Shown here piece after piece: positions 52,530 to 62,581 of a stretch of 64,000 bases of DNA. Position 1 is the first letter of the stretch, and each line of letters begins with the position of its first letter. This DNA comes from an uncultured Pseudomonadota bacterium (GTDB lineage Bacteria > Pseudomonadota > Gammaproteobacteria > Steroidobacterales > Steroidobacteraceae), in the NCBI GenBank assembly GCA_903828595.1, contig CAIKMS010000028.1, forward strand, positions 104,068 to 168,067, given 5' to 3'. Below the pieces are notes generated by a model. The model was not told the DNA's origin, searched no databases, and worked only from the letters and a program-made list of their open reading frames with translations. The translations under genes were made by a program, and so were the position numbers.

Positions 52530-53738
52530 ATGGCTCAAGCATATATTTTTGATCACGTACGCACGCCCCGCGGCCGTGGCCGCCCGGACGGCGCTTTGCA
52601 TGAAGTACCTCCCGTTGAACTCGCCACACAGGTTCTAAAAAGCCTGCAGCAGCGCAATTCACTCAACACCCATCATGTCGACGAGGTCATTTTAGGCTGC
52701 GTCAGCCCAGTGGGAGAGCAAGGCGCCTGCATCGGCCGTGTCGCCGCGCTCAACGCAGGATTTGCTGAATCCGTCGCTGGTTACCAACTCAATCGTTTCT
52801 GTGCTTCAGGTCTGCAAGCGGTAAATTCCGCCGCAGCACAGATCATCGCGGGCCAAGCCGACATGGTCGTCGCCGGTGGCGTAGAGAGCATGTCACGCGT
52901 GGCCATGGGCTCAGACGGTGGAGCTTGGTACTCCGACCCTTCCGTAGCTTGGCGCGTTTACTTCGTGCCACAAGGAATCAGCGCCGACTTGATTGCTACC
53001 ATCGACGGCTACAGCCGGATCGATCTGGATTCTTATTCGGTAGAAAGTCAACGACGCGCCAGCCAAGCGTGGAGCGAGGGTCGCTTTGCCCGCTCAGTGA
53101 TCCCGGTGCATGACGTCGTCAATGATGTACTCCTAGATCGCGATGAACACATTCGCCCGGGCACGAGCATGGAAGATCTGGCCAAACTCAAACCTGCCTT
53201 TCAGCAACCGGGAGAGGAAGGCGGCTTTAGTTCGGTGGCCCTACTGCGCTATCCGCAACTCGAGGCGATCAGCTATCGGCACTCGGCCGGTAACTCCAGC
53301 GGCATTGTCGACGGTGCAGCAGGAGTGCTTTTAGGCTCAGCGGCGGCGGGAAAAAAACAAGGGCTCAAGCCCCGCGCGCGCATTGTCGCCGCGGCGTCCA
53401 TCGGCAGCGAGCCGGCCATCATGCTGACAGGCCCTGCCTTAGCGGCTCGCAAGGTCCTCAAACAGGCGCGTATGGATTTTAAAGATATCGATCTTTTCGA
53501 GGTCAATGAGGCCTTTGCCTCGGTGGTACTACGCTTTATGGCAGACACCGGCGTGTCGCATGACAAGGTCAACGTCAACGGCGGCGCCATTGCGATGGGC
53601 CATCCACTGGGTGCCACCGGGGCCATGATTTTGGGCACGGCCTTAGATGAGCTAGAGCGCCGCAACCTATCCACCGGCTTGGTCACCCTGTGCGTAGGCG
53701 CAGGCATGGGCACCGCCGTTATCATCGAACGCGTCTGA
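52530..53738 (+). CDS. Acetyl-CoA C-acyltransferase (thiolase)
   Basis: 402 residues. Cleaves 3-ketoacyl-CoA to acetyl-CoA and shortened acyl-CoA. The nucleophile is Cys91 ('NRFCASGLQAVN'), with His358 ('AMGHPLGATGA') and Cys388 ('LCVGAGMGTA') completing the site. GGAGG precedes the ATG. Gene order thiolase then multifunctional enzyme, 16 bp apart, matches fadI-fadJ rather than fadB-fadA. Confidence 0.95.
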   Translation: MAQAYIFDHVRTPRGRGRPDGALHEVPPVELATQVLKSLQQRNSLNTHHVDEVILGCVSPVGEQGACIGRVAALNAGFAESVAGYQLNRFCASGLQAVNSAAAQIIAGQADMVVAGGVESMSRVAMGSDGGAWYSDPSVAWRVYFVPQGISADLIATIDGYSRIDLDSYSVESQRRASQAWSEGRFARSVIPVHDVVNDVLLDRDEHIRPGTSMEDLAKLKPAFQQPGEEGGFSSVALLRYPQLEAISYRHSAGNSSGIVDGAAGVLLGSAAAGKKQGLKPRARIVAAASIGSEPAIMLTGPALAARKVLKQARMDFKDIDLFEVNEAFASVVLRFMADTGVSHDKVNVNGGAIAMGHPLGATGAMILGTALDELERRNLSTGLVTLCVGAGMGTAVIIERV

Positions 53739-53754
53739 GCGCCTGGGAGTCACT

Positions 53755-55938
53755 ATGTACACCACCCTGACCTATAACGTTGATACCGACGGCATTGCAA
53801 CGATCACCTTCAACGTTGCCGATAGACCGATGAATGTCCTAACTCCAGAACTGCTGGCAGAGTTCGCCAAAGCACTGGAGACGGCGGTGGCTGACAGCTC
53901 CGTCAAAGGAATCATCTTAACGTCCGGCAAAAGCAGTTTCATTGCCGGGGCAGACCTTAAAGATCTGGTCACCGCGTTTGATCGCGGCGTAACAGCCAGC
54001 GAGGGTGCCGCCTGGAGCCAGAGCCTGTCACGTCTTTTCCGACGCATCGAAACCTGCGGCAAACCCGTGGCAGCCGCCGTTAACGGATTGGCGCTAGGCG
54101 GCGGCTTGGAAATGGTTCTGGCATGCCATTATCGCGTCATGGCCGACGTGAAGGGCTGCGTGATCGGCTTACCAGAGGTTAAGGTTGGCTTGCTACCCGG
54201 CGCCGGTGGCACACAACGCATGCTTCGTATCATGGGTATCGCGCAAGCAGCTCGCACCATCACAGAAGGCTCTAACCTACTACCCGCAGATGCCCTCAAA
54301 TTCGGTGTCGTTCACGCTATCGCGCCGGTCAATGAAGTCGTTGACCGCGCTCGAGCCTGGCTTCTAACCTCTCCCAACGCTGTGGCGCCCTGGGACGTCA
54401 AAGGCTTTAAGGTGCCTGGGGGAAGCACCATTACCAACCCTGGGGTGGCTCAAGCCCTAATGGTGGGGACCGCCCTGATTAGCAAGGCCACGATGCGCAA
54501 CTATCCTGCACCACACGCTATTTTGTGTGCGATGTATGAAGGCGCGTCCCTGCCCATGGATAAGGCTCTGGCAGTGGAGTCCAAATATTTTGGCCAACTG
54601 CTAGCCAACCCAGTTGCCCGCAACCTCATCCGCAGCATGTTTATCAACAAGGGCCAGTTGGACAAACTCTCCCGCCGCCCAACGCTGCCTGCTAAACAAA
54701 AAATTGAGCGCCTGGGGGTATTAGGTGCCGGCATGATGGGCGCGGGCATCGCCCATGTATCGGCGATCGCTGGCATATCAGTGACGCTGATTGATGCCAC
54801 GATTGAGCAAGCCCAAAAAGGCCGTCAGCATGCCCAATCCTTGCTGACTCGTGAGGTAGAGAAAGGCCGCCGCTCAACTGAGGAAGCGGCAACCGTACTT
54901 GCGCGAATCGAAGCTAGCACAGACTTTGCACGGCTTTCTGACTGCGACTTAGTTATTGAAGCTGTCTTTGAGGATCGCAACGTCAAGGCCGATGTGACCA
55001 CCCGCGCCACCGCCGTCATGAAAAAAGGCAGCATTTTCGCTAGCAACACATCAACCTTACCGATCACCGGTCTGGCCGCATCGGCCGAGCATCCTACGGA
55101 CTTCATTGGCATACACTTTTTTTCTCCGGTAGAAAAAATGCCGTTAGTGGAGGTAATTCTGGGCAAGCGCACGTCCGACACGGCGCTGGCGCGTGCGCTT
55201 GACTACGTGGGCCAACTGAAAAAGACACCGATTGTTGTCAAAGACAATCGCGGTTTTTACACGACCCGCGTTTTCTCGGCGTTTTGCCAAGAAGGTCAGG
55301 CTATGCTCGCCGAAGGCGTGGCCCCTGCACTCATCGAAAATGCAGCCCGCATGGCCGGCATGCCCGTAGGCCCCTTAGCGGTGAGTGATGAGGTCTCACT
55401 CGAACTGCAGTACAAAGCAACCCGTCAAGCCGAATTAGACCTAGGTGCTCGCTTCAAGGCACACCCCTCCTGGCCAGTCACCCGTCATTTTGTGCTGGAT
55501 CTGAAGCGTTTGGGACGAAAGTCCGGCAGTGGCTTTTATGACTATCCCAATGACGGTCCCAAGCGACTATGGCCAGGCCTTGCACAGGAGTACCCTCTCG
55601 CGGCCAAACAACCGGACGTGTCAGAGGTACAGATGCGTCTGCTGCATATCCAGGCACTGGAGGCCGCACGCCTTTACGAGGAAGGCATTGTCACCACCGT
55701 AGCTGAGGCCGACTTGGGCTCCATTTTAGGGATCGGCTTTCCGGCATGGACGGGTGGAGCTCTGTCATACATCGACACCGTGGGCGTGGCCAAATTCGTC
55801 GCTGACTGCGAAAAACTCACGCGTCGTTTTGGGAAACGCTTTCAGCCCAGCAAGAAATTGCGTGAGCGCGCGCAAACCAATGAGACTTTTCACGTGCGCC
55901 CATCCGCACCAAAGATTAGCCCTCCCTCCGCCGCTTAA
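53755..55938 (+). CDS. Multifunctional enoyl-CoA hydratase / 3-hydroxyacyl-CoA dehydrogenase
   Basis: 727 residues, the FadB/FadJ type. N-terminal crotonase domain: oxyanion blocks 'SFIAGADLKDL' and 'NGLALGGGLEMVLACHYRVM', acidic residues in 'GLPEVKVGLLPGAGGTQRM'. A Rossmann dehydrogenase follows from about residue 320 ('LGVLGAGMMGAGIAHVSAIAG') with 'IGIHFFSPVEKMPLVEVI', then the two C-terminal 3HCDH helical domains. Converts trans-2-enoyl-CoA to 3-ketoacyl-CoA, which the thiolase upstream cleaves. A terminator ends the operon. Confidence 0.95.
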   Translation: MYTTLTYNVDTDGIATITFNVADRPMNVLTPELLAEFAKALETAVADSSVKGIILTSGKSSFIAGADLKDLVTAFDRGVTASEGAAWSQSLSRLFRRIETCGKPVAAAVNGLALGGGLEMVLACHYRVMADVKGCVIGLPEVKVGLLPGAGGTQRMLRIMGIAQAARTITEGSNLLPADALKFGVVHAIAPVNEVVDRARAWLLTSPNAVAPWDVKGFKVPGGSTITNPGVAQALMVGTALISKATMRNYPAPHAILCAMYEGASLPMDKALAVESKYFGQLLANPVARNLIRSMFINKGQLDKLSRRPTLPAKQKIERLGVLGAGMMGAGIAHVSAIAGISVTLIDATIEQAQKGRQHAQSLLTREVEKGRRSTEEAATVLARIEASTDFARLSDCDLVIEAVFEDRNVKADVTTRATAVMKKGSIFASNTSTLPITGLAASAEHPTDFIGIHFFSPVEKMPLVEVILGKRTSDTALARALDYVGQLKKTPIVVKDNRGFYTTRVFSAFCQEGQAMLAEGVAPALIENAARMAGMPVGPLAVSDEVSLELQYKATRQAELDLGARFKAHPSWPVTRHFVLDLKRLGRKSGSGFYDYPNDGPKRLWPGLAQEYPLAAKQPDVSEVQMRLLHIQALEAARLYEEGIVTTVAEADLGSILGIGFPAWTGGALSYIDTVGVAKFVADCEKLTRRFGKRFQPSKKLRERAQTNETFHVRPSAPKISPPSAA

Positions 55939-55946
55939 ATCGCTGA

Positions 55947-55988
55947 AGGCCGCGCGTGAGACACCACATCTCCCGCGCGGCTTTTTTG
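55947..55988 (+). terminator. Terminator of the beta-oxidation operon
   Basis: Stem GCCGCGCG/CGCGCGGC with a loop of about 17 nt, followed by TTTTTT (55982-55987). It also excludes an upstream start for the next gene, whose open frame begins inside this hairpin. Confidence 0.85.
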
Positions 55989-56018
55989 CTTTTATCCCGA
56001 CTCCACAAGGTGGCCCTG

Positions 56019-57788
56019 ATGCATTGCCTAAAGAACACATTACGCTCGCTCCTGATGGTCATAAGCCTAGGCGCTTTGGGACTTACCGCGGGCTGCCAAC
56101 AACACTCACCACCTCCAGTGGCCGCAAAGGCACCAGCGCAAGCCAACGCCGACGGGTGGTCGAATCTGGTAGACGAGTTTCTTGAGTCCTACTTCAAAGC
56201 ACATCCGCACTTTGCGGCATCGGTAGGACGCCATGAGTACGACGGCCAGCTACCCGACTGGTCGCAGGCCGGCATTCAGGCCGAAGTGGATCGTCTCAAA
56301 GCTTTTCGCGACCGCGTTACCCAATACCCTGACAGTCGACTCAATGCCGATCAGCGTTTTGAACGCGAGTACCTGTTAACTCGGATTGATCGCGATATTT
56401 TCTGGCGTGACATTGCCAAGGCGCCGTTCAAAAATCCGGAGTTTTATTTAGGAATGGGCGATGGGGGCGACTCCTTGGATCCCAGCACTTATGTAGTTCG
56501 CCCGTATGGAACCTTAGAACAGCGGGCGCGAGCCTTTATTCATTATGCGCAATCCGTCGCGGCAACTGCTCCGGAAATTCGCAAAAACTTAATCACTCCC
56601 ATGCCCGCAACCTACATCAAGCTCGGTGTCGCAGGATTTTCAGGCCTAGCGGAGTTTTATCGCCATGACGTGCCTTTGGCTTTTTCTGAATTAAAGGATC
56701 CGGCGTTAACCAAAGAGTTAAACGCCGCCATTGAACCAGCCGCTAAAGCCCTCGATGCACTCGCCGAGTGGCTGAAGAGCGAAAGTGCACACGCTACAGG
56801 TCCTGAGGCCCTAGGGGCTGATCGGTTTGCGCAAATGCTAAAGATGACCGAACGAGTCGACATGCCGTTAGCTGATCTTGAAGCCGCAGGCCGTAATGAC
56901 TTAGTGCGCAATCAAGCAGCGTTAAAATCTGCCTGTTCTGATTATATGCCCGGCGCCTCGATCAACCAGTGCGTTGCCAAAGTGGCCTCGCATAAACCTG
57001 AGGGTGGCGCCGTCGCCGCTGCTCGTAGGCAACTGGTTTCGCTACGTCAGTTTGTGATCGATAAACAGATTGTCAGCATACCGGGACCCGAGTTGGCACA
57101 AGTTCAAGAGTCGCCCCCATTCAATCGCCAGAATGCGGCCTACATCGATACCCCGGGCCCTTATGAGAAAGAACTTCCATCCGTTTATTACATAGCTCCG
57201 CCCGATCCCTCGTGGAGTCCAGCGGAGCAAGCCGATTACATCCCCGGCACCTCCAGCCTATTATTCACATCAGTCCATGAAGTTTGGCCGGGGCACTTTC
57301 TGCAGTTTATGTGGGCGAATCGCGTGCATTCGAAACTAGCCAGTCTTTTTGTAGGCTATGCCTTCGCTGAAGGCTGGGCTCATTACAGCGAAGAAATGAT
57401 GTGGGAAAAAGGATTAGGCGGTGATTCGGAAACCCACATTGGCCAACTGCTCAACGCACTACTGCGCGATGCGCGCTTGCTCTCCTCCATCGGAATGCAC
57501 ACCCACGGCATGAGTGTCGCGCAGTCAGAAGAACTATTTCGCTCTCAGGCTTACCAAGACGTTGGCACGGCACGCCAGCAGGCCGCGCGTGGAACGTACG
57601 ATCCGGGTTATCTCAATTACACCCTTGGCAAGCTCATGATTCGTAAGTTGCGTAACGATTACTGTGCCAGCCGGGGCGGTGAGGCGTGCTGGAAAGATTT
57701 CCATGACCACTTCTTAAGCTACGGCGGACCACCCATTCCATTGGTGCGCCAAGCGATGCTACCCGGTGATCACTCGCCTGTTTTATAA
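56019..57788 (+). CDS. DUF885 family metallopeptidase-like lipoprotein
   Basis: 589 residues from an ATG with AAGGTGG upstream. Lipobox LTAGC with Cys26, so lipid-anchored. DUF885 members look like zinc peptidases: here 'SVHEVWPGHFLQFMW' (HExxPGH-type motif) and the third ligand region 'FAEGWAHYSEEMMWE'. Start 'LVDEFLESYFKAHPHFAASVGRHEYDGQLPDW' is the usual DUF885 lead. Expected substrate: a peptide; not established. First of a run of exported hydrolases; a second DUF885 gene begins at 63.3 kb. Confidence 0.9.
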   Translation: MHCLKNTLRSLLMVISLGALGLTAGCQQHSPPPVAAKAPAQANADGWSNLVDEFLESYFKAHPHFAASVGRHEYDGQLPDWSQAGIQAEVDRLKAFRDRVTQYPDSRLNADQRFEREYLLTRIDRDIFWRDIAKAPFKNPEFYLGMGDGGDSLDPSTYVVRPYGTLEQRARAFIHYAQSVAATAPEIRKNLITPMPATYIKLGVAGFSGLAEFYRHDVPLAFSELKDPALTKELNAAIEPAAKALDALAEWLKSESAHATGPEALGADRFAQMLKMTERVDMPLADLEAAGRNDLVRNQAALKSACSDYMPGASINQCVAKVASHKPEGGAVAAARRQLVSLRQFVIDKQIVSIPGPELAQVQESPPFNRQNAAYIDTPGPYEKELPSVYYIAPPDPSWSPAEQADYIPGTSSLLFTSVHEVWPGHFLQFMWANRVHSKLASLFVGYAFAEGWAHYSEEMMWEKGLGGDSETHIGQLLNALLRDARLLSSIGMHTHGMSVAQSEELFRSQAYQDVGTARQQAARGTYDPGYLNYTLGKLMIRKLRNDYCASRGGEACWKDFHDHFLSYGGPPIPLVRQAMLPGDHSPVL

Positions 57789-57809
57789 GTCGGCCAGGGA
57801 ATTAAAGTC

Positions 57810-58853
57810 ATGCCCATTCGACACGACAGAGCCTCACGCAAGCTATGGACCACACTAGCCCTTATCGGAGGTCTTGCCGTTTTTGCCACGACAGCACAAG
57901 CCGTCGAAGCCGGCCCTGACGCCACCGGGCCTGGCTATGAGTATTATCGGGTGGGCAACGTGGATGCCCCAACACCAAAACCCGTGGCGCCGGGTTTTGC
58001 CTTGCTGGGCGGTGGCGATTGGCCGGTAGCACTTTTTAAGCGCTTTGTTCAGCAAGCCGGCGGTGGTCATATCGTTGTCTTACGCGCCCGCGGTGGGCGA
58101 GAACTTCAGGATGAAATCTACCAGGACGTCGGCGGCGTGCAGTCCGTGGAGACTCTCGTCATCCATGATGAAGAGGCCGCCGAAGACCCGAAGCTGCTTT
58201 CGATCATTGCTCATGCTGATGGCATCTTTTTTGGCGGTGGTGATCAAAGCAACTACGTGCGTTTGTGGAAGGGCACCTCGCTAAATCGCGCCCTAGACGC
58301 GCACGTCACCGCCGGTAAGCCCCTGGGGGGCACGAGCGCCGGTTTGGCCATTCTGGGCGGCTATGTCTATGGCTGCTTAGACACCGTCAGCCTGACTTCC
58401 GATGAGGCGCTTAAAAATCCAACCGGCGGTGGCGTCACGCTGGTACGTGATTTTCTGCACCTGCCCTACTTATCGAAGGTGATTACCGATAGCCATTTTG
58501 CGATTCGCCATCGGTTGGGCCGCTTAGTTACTTGGGTGGGACGCCTGACCCAAGAAGAAAATGACGTAACGATCACCGGTCTTGGCATTGATGAGGGTAC
58601 CGGACTGTGGATGGACAGCGCGGGCATTGGGACGTTTTATAATGAAGGCCAGGGTTACGCGTGGCTAGTGCGGCCTATGAAAAAGCCGGCCACGATCGTT
58701 GCCGGTAAGCCGCTAACCTATAGCGCCTTTCAAGTTGTCGGTATCGATCCGCGATCGTCGCTGGATTTAAAAACTTTCAAGGTCATTCGTCCCGCGTTCC
58801 AGCAAACCGTTGCGGTAAACCGGGGAGCTATGACGAGTAACCCTGAACACTAA
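57810..58853 (+). CDS. Exported cyanophycinase-like (S51) peptidase
   Basis: 347 residues with a signal peptide ending near 'TTAQAVEAG'. Peptidase S51/cyanophycinase fold: nucleophile Ser176 in 'LGGTSAGLAILGG', 'IFFGGGDQSNYVRLW' and 'VITDSHFAIRHRLGRLV' (His of the triad). Extracellular members (CphE-like) release beta-Asp-Arg dipeptides from cyanophycin of other organisms. It follows the DUF885 gene by 21 bp and is convergent with a D-aminoacylase-like gene (7-bp gap). Cyanophycin synthetase is not present here. Confidence 0.9.
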   Translation: MPIRHDRASRKLWTTLALIGGLAVFATTAQAVEAGPDATGPGYEYYRVGNVDAPTPKPVAPGFALLGGGDWPVALFKRFVQQAGGGHIVVLRARGGRELQDEIYQDVGGVQSVETLVIHDEEAAEDPKLLSIIAHADGIFFGGGDQSNYVRLWKGTSLNRALDAHVTAGKPLGGTSAGLAILGGYVYGCLDTVSLTSDEALKNPTGGGVTLVRDFLHLPYLSKVITDSHFAIRHRLGRLVTWVGRLTQEENDVTITGLGIDEGTGLWMDSAGIGTFYNEGQGYAWLVRPMKKPATIVAGKPLTYSAFQVVGIDPRSSLDLKTFKVIRPAFQQTVAVNRGAMTSNPEH

Positions 58854-58860
58854 CGATTGC

Positions 58861-60624
58861 CTACGGTGTCCAACTCCAGTCGCGAGCACTCGCACGGCAC
58901 CCGCCGTGCGCAGCACCGAGCCAAGCACGACCATGAACGACCCGACCGCTGGCAGCACCGGTGGCACTACCGTGGTTGAGAGCGCGAACCCCGTTGACCC
59001 AGACGTCGAACACACCGGTTGATAACTGATGCGGACTGGCAAAGGTCGCATGGTCCTGAATAGTGGCAGGATCAAACACGACCACGTCCGCGTAGTAGCC
59101 AACCTTAAGCAGCCCGCGATCGGTAAGCGACAGGTTAGACGCCGGCAATCCGGCCAACTGATGAATCGCCGCCTGTAACGTCAGTGCGTGCTCATCGCGT
59201 ACGTACTTAGCCAGTACTCGCGCAAAATTTCCGTACGCCCGGGGATGCTCGTTGCTCTCTAAAAACACGCCCTCCGGTGCTGGTGCCGCTGCATCCGAGC
59301 CAAAACTGACCCACGGTAGTTGCACCTGCCGGCGCACGTTGTCCTCTGACATAAGAAAATAAGCCACGCCGACTCGGGTACCGTCTTCAATAACTAAGTC
59401 GATCGCGGCATCCTCAGGACTCTGACCACGTTCGCTAGCCACCTGCGCTAAGGTCTTTCCGATGTAGTGACGTAACGCGGGGTTCTTAAACTCAAGCAAT
59501 AAAGTCCCGCTTGCGCCAGCCCGCAGATAGAGATTCTCCCAAGTAGGATGAGGATCGCGCATTTGAGCAATGACTTGCGCGCGGGTTGCCGGCTCGCGCA
59601 GATGCTCAATCCACTTCTCCAGGCCCCCATCCTGAACCCACGGCGGCATCGCGGCGTCCAGACCGGTAGCACCTGCCGTGTAGGTGTACATATCCGCGCT
59701 GATGCGTGTGCCCGCCGCGCGCGCCGATTCAATTTGGTGAATCACCGCGTCTAACTTGGGCCAGTTGGATTCACCGGCTATCTTCAAATGATAGATTTCC
59801 GCCGGTGCGCCGGAGTACTGGGCGATTTTAATGGTCTCATCAACTGCCTCAGCAATACGGTCACCCTCTGAGCGCATGTGTGCAATATAAATGCCGCCGC
59901 ATTGGGCAGACTCCTCGGCCAATGCCATCAACTCCGGCGTTTTGGCATACCCTGCCGGACTGTAGATCAGTGCGGTGGTGACACCCAACGCACCCTCCTC
60001 CATGGCCGTGTGCACCAAAGCCCGCATCGACTGCAACTGCTGCTCGCTAGGGGCAACGTCCGCCTCTCCTAGTACATGAGTACGCACGGTTCCAGCGCCC
60101 ACAAACGAGGCAATGTTAGGGGTGATGCCGCGCTGCACCACGTGATTGAGGTATTCGCCCAGAGTAGTCCAGCTTAGGTCATAGTGAATCAATGACTGGC
60201 GAGCCAAGGCCAACTCTTTCATGGCCGGACTTAAAGGACCCATTGAGTCTTCGCCTAAAACCTCCAACGTCACACCCTGAGTAAGATCGCTTAATGCGCG
60301 ACCATCTACCAGTAAGGATTCCTCGGGATGAGCCAGCATATTGATAAAGCCTGGGCTGATCGCCTTGCCGCGCGCGGAAATCTCCACTGGCGCATGACCC
60401 GGCGCATGTCGACCGACATAGCTAATACGATCCTGCGAAATAGCCACATCGCCACGAAAGGGCTGGGCTCCGGTCCCGTCGTAAATCATGCCTTGCCGAA
60501 TAATCACATCGGGCGCGGGTAGTGCTGAGTGCGCCACCGATACCGCAGCGTCTAAAGCCACCAGACCCAGTAACAGACTCGACATGGCTGGCAGACCACC
60601 CCAAACCCGAAATCGCTGACGCAT
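58861..60624 (-). CDS. N-acyl-D-amino-acid deacylase-like amidohydrolase (exported)
   Basis: 587 residues with an N-terminal hydrophobic segment (ending near 'SVAHSALPA'). Urease/amidohydrolase superfamily, D-aminoacylase branch: 'ISPGFINMLAHPEESLLVDGRA', metal His249 ('IYIAHMRSEG') and His279 ('EIYHLKIAGES'), and catalytic Asp444 ('FGSDAAAP'). The HxH motif of most amidohydrolases is reduced to a single His99 and the metal cysteine of classic D-aminoacylase (Cys96) is replaced by Glu/Asp ('VLGEDSMGPL'). It may deacylate N-acyl-D-amino acids, or have other activity. Divergent from a Tat-exported serine hydrolase. Confidence 0.87.
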   Translation of the reverse strand: MRQRFRVWGGLPAMSSLLLGLVALDAAVSVAHSALPAPDVIIRQGMIYDGTGAQPFRGDVAISQDRISYVGRHAPGHAPVEISARGKAISPGFINMLAHPEESLLVDGRALSDLTQGVTLEVLGEDSMGPLSPAMKELALARQSLIHYDLSWTTLGEYLNHVVQRGITPNIASFVGAGTVRTHVLGEADVAPSEQQLQSMRALVHTAMEEGALGVTTALIYSPAGYAKTPELMALAEESAQCGGIYIAHMRSEGDRIAEAVDETIKIAQYSGAPAEIYHLKIAGESNWPKLDAVIHQIESARAAGTRISADMYTYTAGATGLDAAMPPWVQDGGLEKWIEHLREPATRAQVIAQMRDPHPTWENLYLRAGASGTLLLEFKNPALRHYIGKTLAQVASERGQSPEDAAIDLVIEDGTRVGVAYFLMSEDNVRRQVQLPWVSFGSDAAAPAPEGVFLESNEHPRAYGNFARVLAKYVRDEHALTLQAAIHQLAGLPASNLSLTDRGLLKVGYYADVVVFDPATIQDHATFASPHQLSTGVFDVWVNGVRALNHGSATGAASGRVVHGRAWLGAAHGGCRASARDWSWTP

Positions 60625-60821
60625 GGTTTACCCCTTCATGGACCCCAGGCTCTATTAAACGACACATCGCCGTGGCAAGCGAGATCAGTATTAAAAGTTC
60701 GAATGAGTTCGGCGACCTGAATATTTTGCGCTGCAAAATTTTCGGCGCTAGCGGTATCACAAAAAAACAGGCAAACCTGTGCCATATTGCTAAACAGCAA
60801 GAGTCGACACAGGGCACGTTT

Positions 60822-62513
60822 ATGCAACGTCGAGAGTTATTGAGTTTAGGCCTTAAGGTTGGTGCACTGGCGAGCGTGTCACCTTTCCTGCTGCAGGACG
60901 CTCGCGCGGCTAACAGCGTCCGTTATAACAACGCCTTCGATTGTCTGGATGCCTTTGTTACTCGCTATCTTAAAGAATGGAATGCACCGGGGCTCACTCT
61001 GTCGCTGGCCGATGAGACCGGTGTGCAGCGCGTGTGTGCCTACGGACGCAACGATCTGGAGCGGCAATTAAACCTAAATTCCAATGAGCTGTTTCATATT
61101 GGCTCGATCACCAAATCCTTCCTAGGCTTATGCCTTGTGCAACTTCAAGAAGAAGGAAAGCTCGACCTGCATCAGCCGATTCATGGCTATCTGCCGTGGT
61201 TACGCTTCGATTCACGCGAGCGCCCGATCACCGCGCATGATCTGTTAACACACTCGGCCGCTTTACCGGACGGCGCACTTTTTCCTGCCAATCCTGCGCT
61301 ACGACATCAGGCCACAGCCGCCCCGGGTACCTATTTTCACTACTGCAATATGGGTTATCAGGCCCTGGGACATTTATTAGAAAAGATCGATGGCAAGCCG
61401 CTACGGCAGAGCTTTAGCGAACGCATTCTGATTCCGTTAGGCATGAAGCAAACACAACCGGTCATCACGTTGGAGGCCTTTGACCGGATCGCGGTGAGCT
61501 ACCAGCAAACCTACAATGATCGTCCTTACCCACGGCAGGGGTCTTTAAGCCGAAGCGTCCCAATCATCATGAGAGACGCTTCCGGTTGTATAGCCTCCAC
61601 GGCGGAGGATATGGCTCTTTACGTCACGATGCTTATCAATCGCGGAAAAACACCGCAGGGACGGTTGGTATCGGAGGCGGGTTTCGCGGAATTTTCAAAA
61701 CCACATATGCCAGCTGATGAATTCGGGGCCGATGCCGCTTACGGATACGGAATCGCGGTTGATCGTATAGACGGCCACCCGCGCCTACGTCATACCGGTG
61801 GCATGGTCTCTTTTGCATCGGCAATGGAAATTGATCAGGAAAACAAAGTCGGCGTATTTGCTTCGATTAATGCGATGCAGGGCTACAGACCTCGAGCCGT
61901 GGCGGAATTCGCCTTAAGACTGATGCGAGCCTGCCGCACATCCACGAGCCTACCGGCGTTACCGCCGTCTAGGCCACCGACTGAAATCATCGACGCCGCC
62001 GCATACACAGGCACCTACACCACCGGTGACGACAAGCAAATTACGCTTGAAGGCAGTGCACAACGCCTATGGGTTTTACATCGCGGTGAGCGAGTTGCTG
62101 TGGAAGCGACAGAAGGTTCTGAGACCTTCACGGTGCTGCATGCTGACTATGCCTGTTTTGTGCTGCGCATTACCCGTGATGAGACGCGCACTATTACTGG
62201 CGTTGCCTGGGGGCCTGAGTGGTTTGCGCACCCCAGCTACACCGGTGAACGAAACTTCAAGACGCCCGGGGCGTGGGCTCAGTTAACCGGCCATTATCGC
62301 AATGAGGACCCATGGATCGGCAGCCAGCGCATAGTCAGCTGTCAGGGACGATTGTGGTTAAACGGTTTAGTCCCGCTAGAGTCGGATAATCATGGACGAT
62401 TTTGGCTGCGTGATACTCCGGAAAGCCCGGAGTGGATTAGTTTCTCCGAGGAAGTTAACGGCAAAATGCAGAGATTGTGTTTATCGGGCGCAGACCTCAC
62501 GCGGGTCGAATAA
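60822..62513 (+). CDS. Tat-exported serine hydrolase of the beta-lactamase/PBP-like family
   Basis: 563 residues from ATG 60822; the open frame to 60522 crosses the divergent gene and is rejected. Twin-arginine signal 'MQRRELLSLGLKVG' then a cleavage-like 'DARAAN'. Motifs: Ser95-x-x-Lys98 (SITK), Tyr-Cys-Asn ('YFHYCNMGYQ'; YCN rather than YSN) and 'LRHTGGMVSF' for the third motif. The C-terminal 170 residues are a beta-rich domain ('YTGTYTTGDDKQITLEG'). The activity could be D-amino-peptidase, esterase or beta-lactamase-like. The Tat route implies folding before export. Confidence 0.85.
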   Translation: MQRRELLSLGLKVGALASVSPFLLQDARAANSVRYNNAFDCLDAFVTRYLKEWNAPGLTLSLADETGVQRVCAYGRNDLERQLNLNSNELFHIGSITKSFLGLCLVQLQEEGKLDLHQPIHGYLPWLRFDSRERPITAHDLLTHSAALPDGALFPANPALRHQATAAPGTYFHYCNMGYQALGHLLEKIDGKPLRQSFSERILIPLGMKQTQPVITLEAFDRIAVSYQQTYNDRPYPRQGSLSRSVPIIMRDASGCIASTAEDMALYVTMLINRGKTPQGRLVSEAGFAEFSKPHMPADEFGADAAYGYGIAVDRIDGHPRLRHTGGMVSFASAMEIDQENKVGVFASINAMQGYRPRAVAEFALRLMRACRTSTSLPALPPSRPPTEIIDAAAYTGTYTTGDDKQITLEGSAQRLWVLHRGERVAVEATEGSETFTVLHADYACFVLRITRDETRTITGVAWGPEWFAHPSYTGERNFKTPGAWAQLTGHYRNEDPWIGSQRIVSCQGRLWLNGLVPLESDNHGRFWLRDTPESPEWISFSEEVNGKMQRLCLSGADLTRVE

Positions 62514-62581
62514 CCTGTGTTGAGACTGACATCAACCTGAACTACACAGCACCCGGATGCAGCGAGGACTGATTACACCCT

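Noticed and set aside
55956..56018. Earlier start for the DUF885 lipoprotein
   Set aside because: The upstream codons fall in the terminator of the preceding operon and would place non-signal residues before the lipobox.
60522..60821. N-terminal extension of the Tat serine hydrolase
   Set aside because: It lies within and before the divergent amidohydrolase start and would hide the twin-arginine signal; the ATG at 60822 fits.
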